64,000 nucleotides of DNA from Nostoc linckia NIES-25 (GTDB taxonomy: Bacteria; Cyanobacteriota; Cyanobacteriia; Cyanobacteriales; Nostocaceae): assembly GCF_002368035.1 (NCBI RefSeq), contig NZ_AP018222.1, positions 2,072,471 to 2,136,470 on the forward strand. The letters are read 5' to 3'. The notes beneath the pieces were generated by a model, which saw nothing but the letters and a program-made list of their open reading frames with translations, did not search any database and was not told where the DNA came from. Positions 50,827-60,233 of this stretch are shown piece after piece. Every line of letters starts with the position of its first letter. Within the stretch, counting starts at the first letter, position 1. Made by a program: the position numbers and the translations under genes.

Positions 50827-52309
50827 TTTGCCGTAATCTCCTTTCTAAAGTGGATGCGCCGAAGGTCAGACCCATAACCAAAACATAATAAATGAACCCT
50901 GCAAACAGCAAGGGTTCAAAATAAATATATTTATTTGCGCCAACAATTTGGGCACTGCGTAATATTTCTACCACACCAATTGTTGATACCAAAGCTGAAT
51001 CTTTCAGCAGTCCAATAGTTTCATTTACTAACGCTGGCAGAATGTTTTTCAAGGCTTGGGGTAAAATCACATCCCACATCATCAATCGATAGGGAACACC
51101 CATAGACAACGCCGCTTCAGTTTGTCCTTTATCTACAGCTTGAATTCCACCTCTGATGGTTTCCGACATATAAGCGCCAGAATTTAGGGTAAAAGTTAAA
51201 ACCCCTGCCTCCAATGCCGAAATATCATAGCCTGTAAGTTGCGGTGTTGCGTAATAAACCAACGCCAATTGTAACAGCAAGGGCGTGCCTCGGAAGATAG
51301 AGGTGTAAGCGTTTGCAACCCAAGTAAGTGGTTTGATACCGATAATTTTTGATAGAGAAAGTATTGTTCCCCAGATTAAGCCCAAAGTTACAGATAATAG
51401 CGTGAATAACAAAGTTAAAGGAATTCCCCGCAGAATAAAGGGAATATCTGGAAAGATTCTTGTGAAGTCGAGATTTAATCCAGTTTTGGCAGGAGTTGAG
51501 GATTTAGTATCCGTAATAATGTTCTGGGAAAACCACTTATTTATTAGCTTCTTTAACGTGCCATCGTCCTTCATTTGTTGCAGGACTTTGTTAAAAGGTT
51601 CGACTAAATTAGAATTTTTTGGAAAAGCGATCGCCGATCCACTTGCTTCTTTTGAAGGAATAACATTAAACTCTAAATCTGGGTTAGCTTGGGCAAATCC
51701 TTTCGCCACGGTATCCTCAACAATTGCCGCATCAATTCGCCGAGATTTGATTTCTTGAACTACCTCCGGCACTTTGTTAAGTTGCTTTAATTCAATACCT
51801 GTAACTTTTTGGGCAATTTTTTTAGCATTTTGCTCTTGTATGGTTCCTAGTTGCACTCCAACTTTTTTTCCTGATAAGTCTTGCGGCTGTTTCAGATTGC
51901 TACCCTTAGCAGCCACAATCGTATCTTTGGCTTCGTAATAAATAATTGAAAAATCAACATTTTTTTGACGTTCTGGAGTTGGAGTCATCCCAGCCATCAC
52001 AAAGTCTGCCCGATTTGCTTGGAGTGCAGGAATTAAGCCATTAAAATCTGATTCCATGATTTTAAGTTTAAACCCTAGTTTTTCAGCCAGGGTTTTGGCA
52101 ATATCAATATCAAAGCCAACGATTTGATTTTCACCGCTTTTAGTATCATAAAACTCATAAGGCGGATAATCTGGTGAAGTAATCATCGTTAGGGTGTCTT
52201 TTCCTATAGATGAAGCAGCTTTGAGGGAATTGCTATGTCCGACGATGATATTGATTGCTACTATTCCTACAACGAGTATCGTTAATAGCCATAATTTTGT
52301 TTTTTTCAC
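50819..52309 (-). CDS. Fused periplasmic-binding protein and permease of amino acid ABC transporter
   Basis: A 496-residue fusion. Residues 1-32 are a signal or anchor. Residues about 38-265 form a solute-binding domain (TMITSPDYPPYEFYD, VGFDIDIAKTLAEKLGFKL, MAGMTPTPERQKNVDFS). Residues about 285-490 form the permease, with GIPLTLLFTLLSVTLGL, the amino-acid permease EAA region EAALSMGVPYRLMMWDVILPQALKNILP and LLKDSALVSTIGV. Fusions of this type include BgtB, so the substrate could be glutamine or basic amino acids. Operon with the ATPase downstream. Confidence 0.9.
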   Translation of the reverse strand: MKKTKLWLLTILVVGIVAINIIVGHSNSLKAASSIGKDTLTMITSPDYPPYEFYDTKSGENQIVGFDIDIAKTLAEKLGFKLKIMESDFNGLIPALQANRADFVMAGMTPTPERQKNVDFSIIYYEAKDTIVAAKGSNLKQPQDLSGKKVGVQLGTIQEQNAKKIAQKVTGIELKQLNKVPEVVQEIKSRRIDAAIVEDTVAKGFAQANPDLEFNVIPSKEASGSAIAFPKNSNLVEPFNKVLQQMKDDGTLKKLINKWFSQNIITDTKSSTPAKTGLNLDFTRIFPDIPFILRGIPLTLLFTLLSVTLGLIWGTILSLSKIIGIKPLTWVANAYTSIFRGTPLLLQLALVYYATPQLTGYDISALEAGVLTFTLNSGAYMSETIRGGIQAVDKGQTEAALSMGVPYRLMMWDVILPQALKNILPALVNETIGLLKDSALVSTIGVVEILRSAQIVGANKYIYFEPLLFAGFIYYVLVMGLTFGASTLERRLRQSE

Positions 52310-52618
52310 GTAGTCGAGAAGTATTTAATGGATTTGACAATTATATAAATCCAATGTCATTTTGCCAGGATTGCAACAATTACAGGACTTACGCAAAAGA
52401 TAACGAAAGTAGCGGTAATACCCTGCGGGAAGCCGCTCCGCGTCTACATGAATTACCGCTACGTAAGAATAAGGTTTTCAGTCACATATTGCGTAAGTCC
52501 TGAATTACAATTTCTCTACAATGTTGGTGAAAAAATATGAATAGAGACGTTGCAATGCAACGTCTCTACATTTGTTGGAATAGGTGTATATTCTCGTTTA
52601 CAGACATAGCCGAATGAA
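52310..52618. repeat. Intergenic region with palindromic element copy 6 and GAGACGTT palindrome
   Basis: Copy 6 of the 94-bp family (52383-52502) carries the same nested insertion as copy 4. A GAGACGTTGCA/TGCAACGTCTC palindrome follows at 52541-52568. No gene. Confidence 0.65.
52383..52502 (+). repeat. Palindromic element copy 6 with nested insertion
   Basis: The ends and insertion site match the copy at 20904-21023, so this subtype was dispersed after the insertion occurred. Confidence 0.75.
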
Positions 52619-53155
52619 TTACTCGTTTTCATTCAGGCGTTGTACGCTCCAAAAATGCTCTGCAAAGGCGACGGCGGGGTGAATTGGAGCTTTGGGTTTG
52701 GTTTTGAGTACCATAGAAGCTTCATGAGGTAGGCGATCGCTTTTAGTTGAGTTACACTTCTCGCAAGCTGTGACAACGTTATCCCAGGTGTGTTGTCCAC
52801 CTTTGGAACGAGGAATCACATGATCGAGGGTTAAACGCTTACCACTACCACAGTATTGGCAAGTGTGGTTATCGCGCTTGAGTACTTCACGACGATTCAC
52901 AGGAGGTACTTTCCAGTGTCGTTCTGGATTACCCGTTGTCAGACGGATGTGTTCCGGAACTTGTAGTACAACACTGGGCGAACGCACTTCCCACTGCTTT
53001 GTACTGCCAAAATCCAATGATTCTGCTTGACCAGTCACTAACAGTACTATTGCTCGTTTGATGTTGATGCGTGCTAATGGTAGGTAGTTCTTGGAGAAGA
53101 CTACCACCGAATTTTGTAGTATGTGTGGTTGCTGAGTTTGCTGCTGGACTTGCAT
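52619..53155 (-). CDS. HNH endonuclease
   Basis: A 178-residue protein. The C-terminal half is a zinc-finger HNH domain: TCQYCGSGKRLTLDHVIPRSKGGQHTWDNVVTACEKCNSTKSDRLP, with two CxxC pairs and the DH..P...GG..W.N core. The N-terminal part (VVVFSKNYLPLARINIKRAIVLLVTGQAESL) is typical of the common cyanobacterial HNH family. Probable DNA nuclease; role unknown. ATG at 53155 has GAGGAG ten bases upstream, which itself follows another in-frame ATG at 53173. A stem-loop precedes it. Confidence 0.85.
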   Translation of the reverse strand: MQVQQQTQQPHILQNSVVVFSKNYLPLARINIKRAIVLLVTGQAESLDFGSTKQWEVRSPSVVLQVPEHIRLTTGNPERHWKVPPVNRREVLKRDNHTCQYCGSGKRLTLDHVIPRSKGGQHTWDNVVTACEKCNSTKSDRLPHEASMVLKTKPKAPIHPAVAFAEHFWSVQRLNENE

Positions 53156-53182
53156 GTGTAAAAAACTCCTCATAAAAATAAC

Positions 53183-53211
53183 CCCCACCTCTGGTTATCA
53201 GGAGCGGGGGT
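53183..53211 (-). terminator. Attenuator-like hairpin upstream of HNH gene
   Basis: On the minus strand CCCCCGCTCC and GGTGGGGG-type arms form a strong hairpin followed by TTATTTTT, right before the HNH start region. It could end upstream transcripts or attenuate the gene. Confidence 0.55.
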
Positions 53212-53857
53212 CAGGTCGTTGGTACTTTTTCCCTAGTTATGGGCGCTATGAGACAGTTGCACCTCCCGCTATCGATAATTCGATCTGGATTGAATACTAG
53301 AGCGATCGCTCCCATAATGCTTTCACTTGCATATTGAGCCACTAATAACCGATACGCCCTCTCAAACGCATACGTGCCAGGTATTCTGCCTGAACCCTTG
53401 CTCGGTTGACAATGCATCATGCTATCAATGGTTGAAGAGAATTTGCCGATCGTCGAGAACATTGTAGTATTTGTAGTTCAAAACTAGTTTTATAATACAA
53501 CTTGTAGTATTTAATTGTCTAGTGCAATATTTATGGAGGATCGAGACACAGAACAATTCGCCGAATATCTAAAGCTTGAACAGCATATTCTCTAATTATG
53601 GCACTTTTAATGCGATTAGTTGGCCCAAATGAATCTTTGTAAAGATCTCAACTCGATTTTCTGGAATTAAATAGGAATGTATTAACTGTACCGATAGATG
53701 GGACTATTGGTATTAAATTTAGTAACCTAGAAAAGTAGATGTTTTTGTTTTAAGCCAAAGCCACTCAACTATCAGTGTAAGGTTATGCATCCACAACCTG
53801 CTTATGGCAGGTTTTATCGTCTTTAACTTTTATTCCTAGTATTTTACAAAAAATCTC
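53212..53857. other. Stretch without a confident gene
   Basis: An 83-codon minus-strand frame (53211-53462) has no recognisable features and is probably chance. A TTGTAGTAT motif occurs twice (53462 and 53502) around an AAAACTAGTTTT palindrome. A short hairpin ACCTGC/GCAGGT with T-run lies at about 53790-53815, before ligA. Confidence 0.45.
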
Positions 53858-55894
53858 ATGACACAGATTCAAACTTTAGTAAAGCGCACAGAAGAACTGC
53901 GCCAATTATTGCAACAAGCAAGCTTCGCTTATTACGTCTTAGATACTCCAATTATGGAGGATGCAATCTATGACCAGTTATATCGGGAATTACAAGAACT
54001 GGAAATTCAGTATCCAGAATTAACCACACCAGATAGTCCGACTCAGCGCGTGGGTGAGAGACCGGCAACTCAGTTTACCTCGGTGCGCCACAACATTCCT
54101 TTGTACAGTTTGGAAAATGCGTTTAATATTACTGAGTTGCAAGGCTGGGAACAACGTTGGCGGCGACAAGCACCGAAACTAGACTCAGTGAAATATGTCA
54201 GCGAACTAAAAATTGATGGTTCTGCCTTGGCTTTAACCTACCAAAATGGGATTTTAGTCAGGGGTGCGACTAGGGGTGATGGAGTGATGGGTGAGGATAT
54301 CACCCAAAATGTCCGTACAATTCGCTCAATTCCTCTGCGGTTGAATTTTGAAGGTTTAGAAATTTTAGAAAGGGTGGAAGTCCGAGGCGAGGCTTTTTTG
54401 CCGTTGGAAGTGTTTAAACAAATCAACGAGGAAAGGCAAAAAGCAGGCGAACAATTATTTGCTAATCCTCGAAATGCCGCAGCTGGTACACTCAGGCAAT
54501 TAGACTCGCGCATTGTCGCTAAGCGGCGACTAGATTTCTTTGCTTACACGTTGCATATTCCCGGTAGGGATGACGCCAGTATTGCCAATACCCAATGGGA
54601 AGCCTTGGAGTTGTTAGAAAAAATGGGTTTTCGAGTCAACCCCAACCATAAATTGTGTGCTTCCCTAGAAGAAGTAGCAGAATATTATGAATACTGGGAT
54701 ACGGAACGGCTGAATTTACCCTACATGACTGATGGCGTAGTAGTGAAGTTGGATGCTTTTAAACTTCAGGAACAACTAGGCTTTACGCAGAAATTCCCTC
54801 GTTGGGCGGTGGCTTTGAAGTATCCAGCCGAAGAAGCGCCCACCCGCGTGGAAAATATAGCTGTGAATGTCGGTAGAACTGGGGCATTAACGCCGTTAGC
54901 CCAGATGCGCCCAGTACAACTGGCGGGGACAACTGTTTCTCGCGCTACTTTACATAATAGCGATCGCATTGCTCAATTAGATATCCGCATTGGCGATACT
55001 GTAATTGTCCGCAAAGCTGGGGAAATTATTCCCGAAGTAGTCAGGGTACTCAAAGAACTTCGCCCTGCTGACACCGAACCTTTTATTATGCCTACCGATT
55101 GCCCAGTCTGCGGTCAACCGGTGGTGCGAGAATCAGGTGAGGCTGTAACTCGCTGCGTCAATGCTTCTTGTGCGGCGATTCTCAAAGGTTCCATCGAACA
55201 TTGGGTCAGCCGTGATGCCTTAGATATTAAAGGTTTAGGCGAAAAGTTGGTATACCAACTAGTTGATAAAAGTTTAGTGCATTCCGTTGCCGATTTATAT
55301 GAGTTGACAGAAGAGAGATTGTACGATCTGGAAAGAATGGGTAAAAAGTCGGCAGAGAAATTGATAGATGCGATCGCTCAATCAAAAAACCAACCTTGGT
55401 CAAGGGTATTGTATGGTTTAGGCATCCGTCATGTCGGTAGTGTGAATGCTCAATTGTTGACTCAGAAATATTCCACAGTAGAAGAATTAGCGGCAGCGAA
55501 ACAGTCAGATATTGAGGGTATTTATGGTATTGGTGCGGAAATTGCTCAATCTGTTTATCAGTGGTTTCGGATTGATGCCAACCAAACCTTAATAGAACGG
55601 TTGCAAACAAAAGGATTGCAATTTACTTCTACCGAATCAACAGAAACAGTTAATAATAGCAATCAAAAGTTCGTCGGTAAAACTTTTGTAGTCACGGGTA
55701 CGTTGCCAACCTTAAAGCGCGATGAGGCGAAAGCATTGATTCAAAAAGCTGGGGGTAAAGTAACTGATTCCGTCAGTAAAAAAACAGATTATTTGGTAGT
55801 GGGAGAAGATGCTGGTTCTAAGTTAGAAAAAGCCATTTCATTAGGTATTAATCAGTTAAGTGAATTACAGTTATTGGAGATGCTAGAAGAATAA
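53858..55894 (+). CDS. ligA: NAD-dependent DNA ligase
   Basis: A 678-residue ligase that seals nicks in replication and repair. Domains in order: Ia (YYVLDTPIMEDAIYDQLYREL), adenylation with the nucleophile Lys118 (SELKIDGSALAL) and GATRGDG, OB fold, a Cys4 zinc finger (CPVCGQPVVRESGEAVTRCVNASCAA), helix-hairpin-helix repeats (IKGLGEKLVYQL, LYGLGIRHVGSVNAQLL, IYGIGAEIAQSV) and a C-terminal BRCT domain (KFVGKTFVVTGTLPTLKRDEAKALIQKAGGKVTDSVSKKTDYLVVGEDAGSK in part). Length is normal. ATG at 53858. Confidence 0.96.
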   Translation: MTQIQTLVKRTEELRQLLQQASFAYYVLDTPIMEDAIYDQLYRELQELEIQYPELTTPDSPTQRVGERPATQFTSVRHNIPLYSLENAFNITELQGWEQRWRRQAPKLDSVKYVSELKIDGSALALTYQNGILVRGATRGDGVMGEDITQNVRTIRSIPLRLNFEGLEILERVEVRGEAFLPLEVFKQINEERQKAGEQLFANPRNAAAGTLRQLDSRIVAKRRLDFFAYTLHIPGRDDASIANTQWEALELLEKMGFRVNPNHKLCASLEEVAEYYEYWDTERLNLPYMTDGVVVKLDAFKLQEQLGFTQKFPRWAVALKYPAEEAPTRVENIAVNVGRTGALTPLAQMRPVQLAGTTVSRATLHNSDRIAQLDIRIGDTVIVRKAGEIIPEVVRVLKELRPADTEPFIMPTDCPVCGQPVVRESGEAVTRCVNASCAAILKGSIEHWVSRDALDIKGLGEKLVYQLVDKSLVHSVADLYELTEERLYDLERMGKKSAEKLIDAIAQSKNQPWSRVLYGLGIRHVGSVNAQLLTQKYSTVEELAAAKQSDIEGIYGIGAEIAQSVYQWFRIDANQTLIERLQTKGLQFTSTESTETVNNSNQKFVGKTFVVTGTLPTLKRDEAKALIQKAGGKVTDSVSKKTDYLVVGEDAGSKLEKAISLGINQLSELQLLEMLEE

Positions 55895-56173
55895 CTCTTC
55901 ATTAATTGTAAGGCTTGAAGATTCAAGAGTCAGAATTTTAAAAAAACTAGCTTACTATAACTTATTTAAGTAGAAGGCATGAGGCAGCGATTCTCTAGGA
56001 GTTGTAGTAGCGTGGCAAGCCTAAAATAGTGCATTAGTAAACTCTTGTAGGGTGGGCATCCTGCCCGCCCGGACGGGTGAGGACACCCATCCCACAATAA
56101 AATCTATTGCATCATTTTAGTCGTGTCACGCCAGTAGTTAGGATGAAATCCGTAACGCACCATTTGTAATATT

Positions 56174-56635
56174 TCAACTAGAAATCCGCTTCTCGACTAT
56201 TAACATTAAACTTATCAATTTACCATCTTCTGTAAAACTTTGGATAGTGCGACATTTATTCTCGTTATTTATAAGATTAATCGTTTCTGTTGCTACTAAT
56301 TGACCTGTAGCTTTCTTCCAGACATTAAAAATGATAATGCTATCGCTATGTTCGCGTGCAATAGTCGTGAAATTTTCCCATGTAGGAACATCTAGTGCTT
56401 TTATTTCTATTTCATCATTACTAATTACCTTACCAACAAAACTGTTAGTGACAATTCTACCGTCGGCATAATGGTAAGTATTCGTTTGTAGCCATTGATT
56501 GTCAACTATTTTTTGTGTAATTTCTGCTTCAAAACGTTCTATTTCTTGAGCATTAGCATCCATTTTGATCCAGTAGCCTGACCAAGTGCCAATATGTTTG
56601 GGGAAAACCTGAAAATCAATCAATTGTTTTGGCAT
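56174..56635 (-). CDS. DUF3598-like hypothetical protein
   Basis: A 153-residue soluble protein beginning MPKQLIDFQVFPKHIGTWSGYWIKMDANAQEIERFEAEITQKI. The WxGxW...D..G.E..RF pattern and following strands (WLQTNTYHYADG, EIEIKALDVPTWENFTTIA, SIIIFNVWKK) suggest a calycin-like beta barrel as in the cyanobacterial DUF3598 family, some of which bind tetrapyrroles or lipids. Ligand unknown. ATG at 56635. Alone between ligA and modA. Confidence 0.55.
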   Translation of the reverse strand: MPKQLIDFQVFPKHIGTWSGYWIKMDANAQEIERFEAEITQKIVDNQWLQTNTYHYADGRIVTNSFVGKVISNDEIEIKALDVPTWENFTTIAREHSDSIIIFNVWKKATGQLVATETINLINNENKCRTIQSFTEDGKLISLMLIVEKRISS

Positions 56636-57072
56636 ATTGCTAATACAGACAAAGTTTGCCTACATAGTTTGTTTCCATTAATTCAGATTTAAAGCAATGG
56701 ATAAAGCTGAAGCTACTGCTGTGAACATTAACTTAAATGAATCAAAGTTTCCATTAATTCCGATTTGAAGGAATCGGTAAAGAGTTCGTTCACGAGGCTT
56801 TGCTCCGTAAGGCTTTCAGATGCTAAATCGATACACATCTGAAAAAGACTGTATATCTTATGGAAAATTAAGTCAAACACATACCTCAAACCCTTGTCCT
56901 GTAAAGTACTGGCACAGTTCAAGGAAAAATATAGGGTTTCGGCGATTGGGCGAGGTCTATCGATGAACATGCAATAGAATATTTTACCGATATAGTTGGG
57001 TAAATTTTGGTATTTTTGGTAGGATTTTACCTAGCATTAATTTGATGAAAAAACCTCTCAAACGCCTTTTCC
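56636..57072. other. Region with a doubtful minus-strand frame
   Basis: An 80-codon minus-strand frame (56728-56970) encodes MFIDRPRPIAETLYFSLNCA and more but shows no family features; it may be a remnant. Otherwise empty up to modA. Confidence 0.35.
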
Positions 57073-57867
57073 ATGAAAAGAAGACAAATTCTTGGCCTTT
57101 TGGGTATAGCAATTGCTGGTTTATTGCTAGCAATTGGTTTACCGTTAGTTACTCCTTCTCCCGTAGTTGCCCAATCAAACAACATACTTGTGTCAGCGGC
57201 TGCTAGCTTAAAAGATGCGCTGGAAGAACTTAAGCCTCTGTACCAACAAAGTAAATCAAATGTGAATATTACTTATAATTTTGGGGCTTCTGGTGCTTTG
57301 CAGCAACAAATTGAGCAAGGTGCGCCAGCAGATATTTTTATTTCGGCTGGCAAAAAACAAGTGGATGCTTTAGAACAAAAAGGACTACTTTTGCCAGGTA
57401 GCCGTGCTAATCTAGCAAATAACCGTCTGGTTTTGGTAGTAGCTCAGGATGTTGTAGGCGTCACTAGCTTCTATAAATTAACTGATGAGAAGATTAAGAA
57501 AATTGCGATCGGTGAACCCAGAAGCGTACCCGCAGGGCAATATGGAGAGCAAGTTTTAAAGAAATTGAAACTTTACGATCGCCTTAAACCCAAATTAGTC
57601 TTTGCTAACAACGTGCGTCAAGTCTTAGCAGCAGTAGAAACTGGTAACGCCCAAGCCGGTCTAGTTTATGCCACTGATGCCAAAATCTCCAACAAAGTAA
57701 AAGTTGTAGTCGCTGCTGATGAGAAATTTCACTCACCAATAGTTTATCCGATCGCTGTCCTCAAAAGCAGTAAAAATCCTGCTGCTGCCAAGGAGTTTGT
57801 CCAGTTTTTATCTAGCGCTCAAGCAAAAGATATACTCAAAAAATATGGGTTTCTTGTGCCTAAATAA
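57073..57867 (+). CDS. modA: Molybdate ABC transporter substrate-binding protein
   Basis: A 264-residue periplasmic protein with a signal peptide (MKRRQILGLLGIAIAGLLLAIG, containing a twin Arg). The mature part has the ModA pattern: ILVSAAASLKDALEEL, NITYNFGASGALQQQIEQGAPADIFISAGKKQVDAL, IAIGEPRSVPAGQYGEQ and the tail AKDILKKYGFLVP. It captures molybdate for ModB/ModC, needed for nitrate reductase and nitrogenase. No modB or modC is adjacent. A 20-bp perfect inverted repeat follows the gene. Confidence 0.9.
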   Translation: MKRRQILGLLGIAIAGLLLAIGLPLVTPSPVVAQSNNILVSAAASLKDALEELKPLYQQSKSNVNITYNFGASGALQQQIEQGAPADIFISAGKKQVDALEQKGLLLPGSRANLANNRLVLVVAQDVVGVTSFYKLTDEKIKKIAIGEPRSVPAGQYGEQVLKKLKLYDRLKPKLVFANNVRQVLAAVETGNAQAGLVYATDAKISNKVKVVVAADEKFHSPIVYPIAVLKSSKNPAAAKEFVQFLSSAQAKDILKKYGFLVPK

Positions 57868-57889
57868 CTAGCAGCTTGTTCTTCATAGG

Positions 57890-57945
57890 TTTGTAATAAA
57901 GACTTTAGTCCTTAATTTGTTAAGCACTAAAGTCTTTATTACAAA
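57890..57945. terminator. 20-bp perfect inverted repeat after modA
   Basis: Arms 57890-57909 and 57926-57945 are perfectly complementary over 20 bp, with a 16-nt loop; the core is AAAGACTTTAGT. Probable terminator or small mobile palindrome. Confidence 0.65.
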
Positions 57946-57989
57946 CGCGTATTACTATTACAGCAGATTGCTACTTTGTGAGGTACAGA

Positions 57990-58022
57990 TAATTGTAGGG
58001 GCACAATATATTGTGCCCCTAC
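57990..58022. repeat. GGGGCACAATATATTGTGCCCC palindrome
   Basis: A perfect palindrome centred at about 58006, of the same class as those near 7507 and 38386. Confidence 0.65.
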
Positions 58023-58289
58023 CCATGTACTTCATTTATCTGAAATACGCTGTATCTTGGTTTTCCCAGTCACCAGTCCCCAGTCCCTATTTTCAAGGCA
58101 GGTCTACTGAATTGAGTGTAAATCCAAGAGCAAAATTATACTTATCAGTTTTAATAAAAACAAGAATTAATTACAATAATGTCTATTTAAAGAGTGTGTA
58201 AATACTAAAGTCTATAACTTTTGGTTGATGAGATTGCTAGCTAGTCAAACGAAAATTCTCCTAGATTTCAAAAAATCTGAAGAAAAAAT

Positions 58290-58451
58290 ATGTCCAGAAT
58301 CAAAATTACTGACTTACAACCTGACAATCAAGTTAAAGTACGGAAACTATCTGAGGCAGATTTAATCTCGATCGCTGGAGGCATTCAAGTCAAGCTTTTA
58401 GGTGATAATTTTGTCAATTTAATATTCAACGGTTTTATATTGACGATTTAA
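58290..58451 (+). CDS. Double-glycine leader peptide, bacteriocin-like (53 residues)
   Basis: An open frame from ATG 58290 to TAA 58451. The N-terminus ends in the classical double-glycine leader LSEADLISIAGG (residues 20-31), after which a 22-residue mature peptide (IQVKLLGDNFVNLIFNGFIL plus two) would be released. Such leaders are cut by C39-peptidase ABC exporters, and short peptides of this kind are common in cyanobacteria. No exporter gene is in the window. It sits before a strong terminator. The leader motif is clear; activity is unknown. Confidence 0.6.
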   Translation: MSRIKITDLQPDNQVKVRKLSEADLISIAGGIQVKLLGDNFVNLIFNGFILTI

Positions 58452-58491
58452 ATTAGGGGCACATTCAAGAGGCAAAAACTCTAGAATAATT

Positions 58492-58525
58492 AAGCGCAAC
58501 CCAGCGTATTTGTTGGGTTGCGCTT
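58492..58525. terminator. Bidirectional terminator between peptide gene and peroxiredoxin gene
   Basis: AAGCGCAACCCA and TGGGTTGCGCTT pair perfectly (12 bp, 10-nt loop), with T-rich ends both ways. Confidence 0.8.
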
Positions 58526-58536
58526 TTGTGCTGTAT

Positions 58537-59094
58537 TTAAGAAGCCGCGGATTGTAACTTTTCTAGTCGTGCTAGTACTTCTGAACTGTGAATAGTTGGG
58601 TTAACTTTCACAAAATTCTCGCGCAAGATACCTTGAGGATCGATGATAAAACTATGGCGCATAGATAAGAAACTCAGCCACGAACCGTAAGCTTTACTCA
58701 CTGAACCGTCAGTGTCAGCCAATAAGGGAAATTTTAGTCCCTCTGAATCACAAAATTTAGCATGGGAATCAATATCATCAGCACTGACACCGAGAATTTG
58801 TGTGTTTTTTTCCAAATATTTGGGTAAATCTTCTTGGAAACGACGAGCTTCTATAGTACAACCAGAGGTGAAATCTTTGGGATAAAAGTACAAAACTACC
58901 CACTTACCGCGAAAGTCAGAGAGAGAAATTTTGCCATCGCCTGTGTTGGTTGGCAAGCTAAACTCTGGTGCAGGTTGATTAATTGCAGGAAGTTTACCAC
59001 CAAGAGCATCGGCAGTAGGGGTAAAATTCAGCCAGCTAAGAATAGAAATACAGCTGGCAAATAATATGCTTAAAAAAGTGCGGCGTGAAATCAT
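58537..59094 (-). CDS. Exported PrxQ/BCP-type peroxiredoxin
   Basis: A 185-residue peroxiredoxin with a twin-arginine-like signal (MISRRTFLSILFASCISILSWL) and probable cleavage near TADALGG, so it should act in the thylakoid lumen or periplasm. The thioredoxin fold follows: APEFSLPTNTGDGKISLSDFRGKWVVLYFYPKDFTSGCTIEARRF. Peroxidatic Cys79 is in FTSGCT; the resolving Cys found five residues later in many PrxQ proteins is replaced (EARRF), implying a 1-Cys mechanism or another partner. ATG at 59094 is chosen so the protein starts directly before the RR motif. Confidence 0.88.
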   Translation of the reverse strand: MISRRTFLSILFASCISILSWLNFTPTADALGGKLPAINQPAPEFSLPTNTGDGKISLSDFRGKWVVLYFYPKDFTSGCTIEARRFQEDLPKYLEKNTQILGVSADDIDSHAKFCDSEGLKFPLLADTDGSVSKAYGSWLSFLSMRHSFIIDPQGILRENFVKVNPTIHSSEVLARLEKLQSAAS

Positions 59095-59151
59095 GGTGCA
59101 AACCAGAATGACAACTTTACACAAGTTTACAATTCCTGGCTGCCACTAATC

Positions 59152-59394
59152 TCACTCTGATTCAGATTCGGGAGAAATATCTGTAGTTTCGATGTATTGG
59201 CTATCTAGGAGAAAGGCGCCTTTAGCAAAGCGAATACCCCAATATCCGCCGGGTCTACGGTCAAGAACTATACCTTCTTCGCCAATGTGAATCACATCAG
59301 GGGGGCGAAGCATGGGCATAGGTTCAGCAGTTTTGACGTAGGGCGGTAGCGCTACAACACGGACTTTACTACCAATAGGAAATTCTTTAGACAT
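59152..59394 (-). CDS. sipA: SipA-like regulator (DUF3148), NblS-interacting protein
   Basis: An 80-residue SH3-like barrel: FPIGSKVRVVALPPYVKTAEPMPMLRPPDVIHIGEEGIVLDRRPGGYWGIRFAKGAFLLDSQYIE. This matches cyanobacterial SipA closely. SipA binds the histidine kinase NblS (Hik33) and modulates its signalling to RpaB under high light or nutrient stress. Cytosolic. It is 57 bp upstream of the exported peroxiredoxin on the same strand, so they may be co-transcribed. Confidence 0.82.
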   Translation of the reverse strand: MSKEFPIGSKVRVVALPPYVKTAEPMPMLRPPDVIHIGEEGIVLDRRPGGYWGIRFAKGAFLLDSQYIETTDISPESESE

Positions 59395-60233
59395 CTTGAA
59401 AAAGCTAGCTTCAAAATAGGGATTGGGGAGTGGTTAGAGACTTTTTGATGTTTGCTTAGCGGTTTTCCCCTAGTTGACTAGCTTAAAAATAGGAGGTGGG
59501 GAGTAGTGATTTAGTTTTGCTAAATCACTACGGGGTTTAGGGGTCAAGAGATTTTTATACTCTTGTTGTGTCACACATTATAGCAACTTGCAGTAGTTAG
59601 CACAACTGGGCTAAAAGGTTGTTTGAAAAGTATTTTGCTGTGACTTTAGACACTTTTAGATCCCCCCTAACCCCCCTTAAAAAGGGGCGAACCGGAATCA
59701 AAGTCTCCCTGAAGTGAGATTTAGAGGTATCTAAGACTTTTGATACCAACAAGAGGACTTTTCAAACATCTTCTAAGTAAAATGATTTAATTTTCAAGTA
59801 TGCCTATTCCATTGAATTGAAAACAAGATAGCGATTGGCCAAAGAGGGCATTAGTTATTCCCCACGTTCCCGCGTCTCCTTATCTCCCCACAAAAATAGG
59901 GAAAGGGAAAGGAGATCGATTTTCCCCTTTCCCATCTTCTGCAAGAAGTCTGTATATTTTTTTAATTTTTATACCAATTTGAAAAATGATTGGTACTGAT
60001 GGATTAATAAAACCTAGATGTAAAAAGCAATTTTTAATCCCAAATTCAAAATGGTATTAAGCTATGGAAAAAAGCACCTATTAGTAAGCTTGGGATGAGA
60101 TGGTCGATATTGCCCATCCCAAATTATTAACTCTTTTTTTAAAGTTGAAGAAGAATAAAGGAATCACAATTAGTTACACAGAATTGAATTGGTGAATTCT
60201 CGATTCTGACTCCTAGATTCTTTCTTATTAAAG
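59395..60233. repeat. Gene-free repeat region
   Basis: Contains an element at about 59630-59775 with ends GGTTGTTTGAAAAGTATT and ACTTTTCAAACATCTTCT, related to 7762-7985, then a GGGAAAGGG / CCCTTTCCC hairpin near 59897-59930. No gene. Confidence 0.6.

Noticed and set aside
53211..53462. 83-codon minus-strand frame upstream of the HNH gene
   Set aside because: No domain, signal or Shine-Dalgarno; starts within an AT-rich promoter-like region.
56728..56970. 80-codon minus-strand frame
   Set aside because: No recognisable family; possible remnant but not supportable as a gene.
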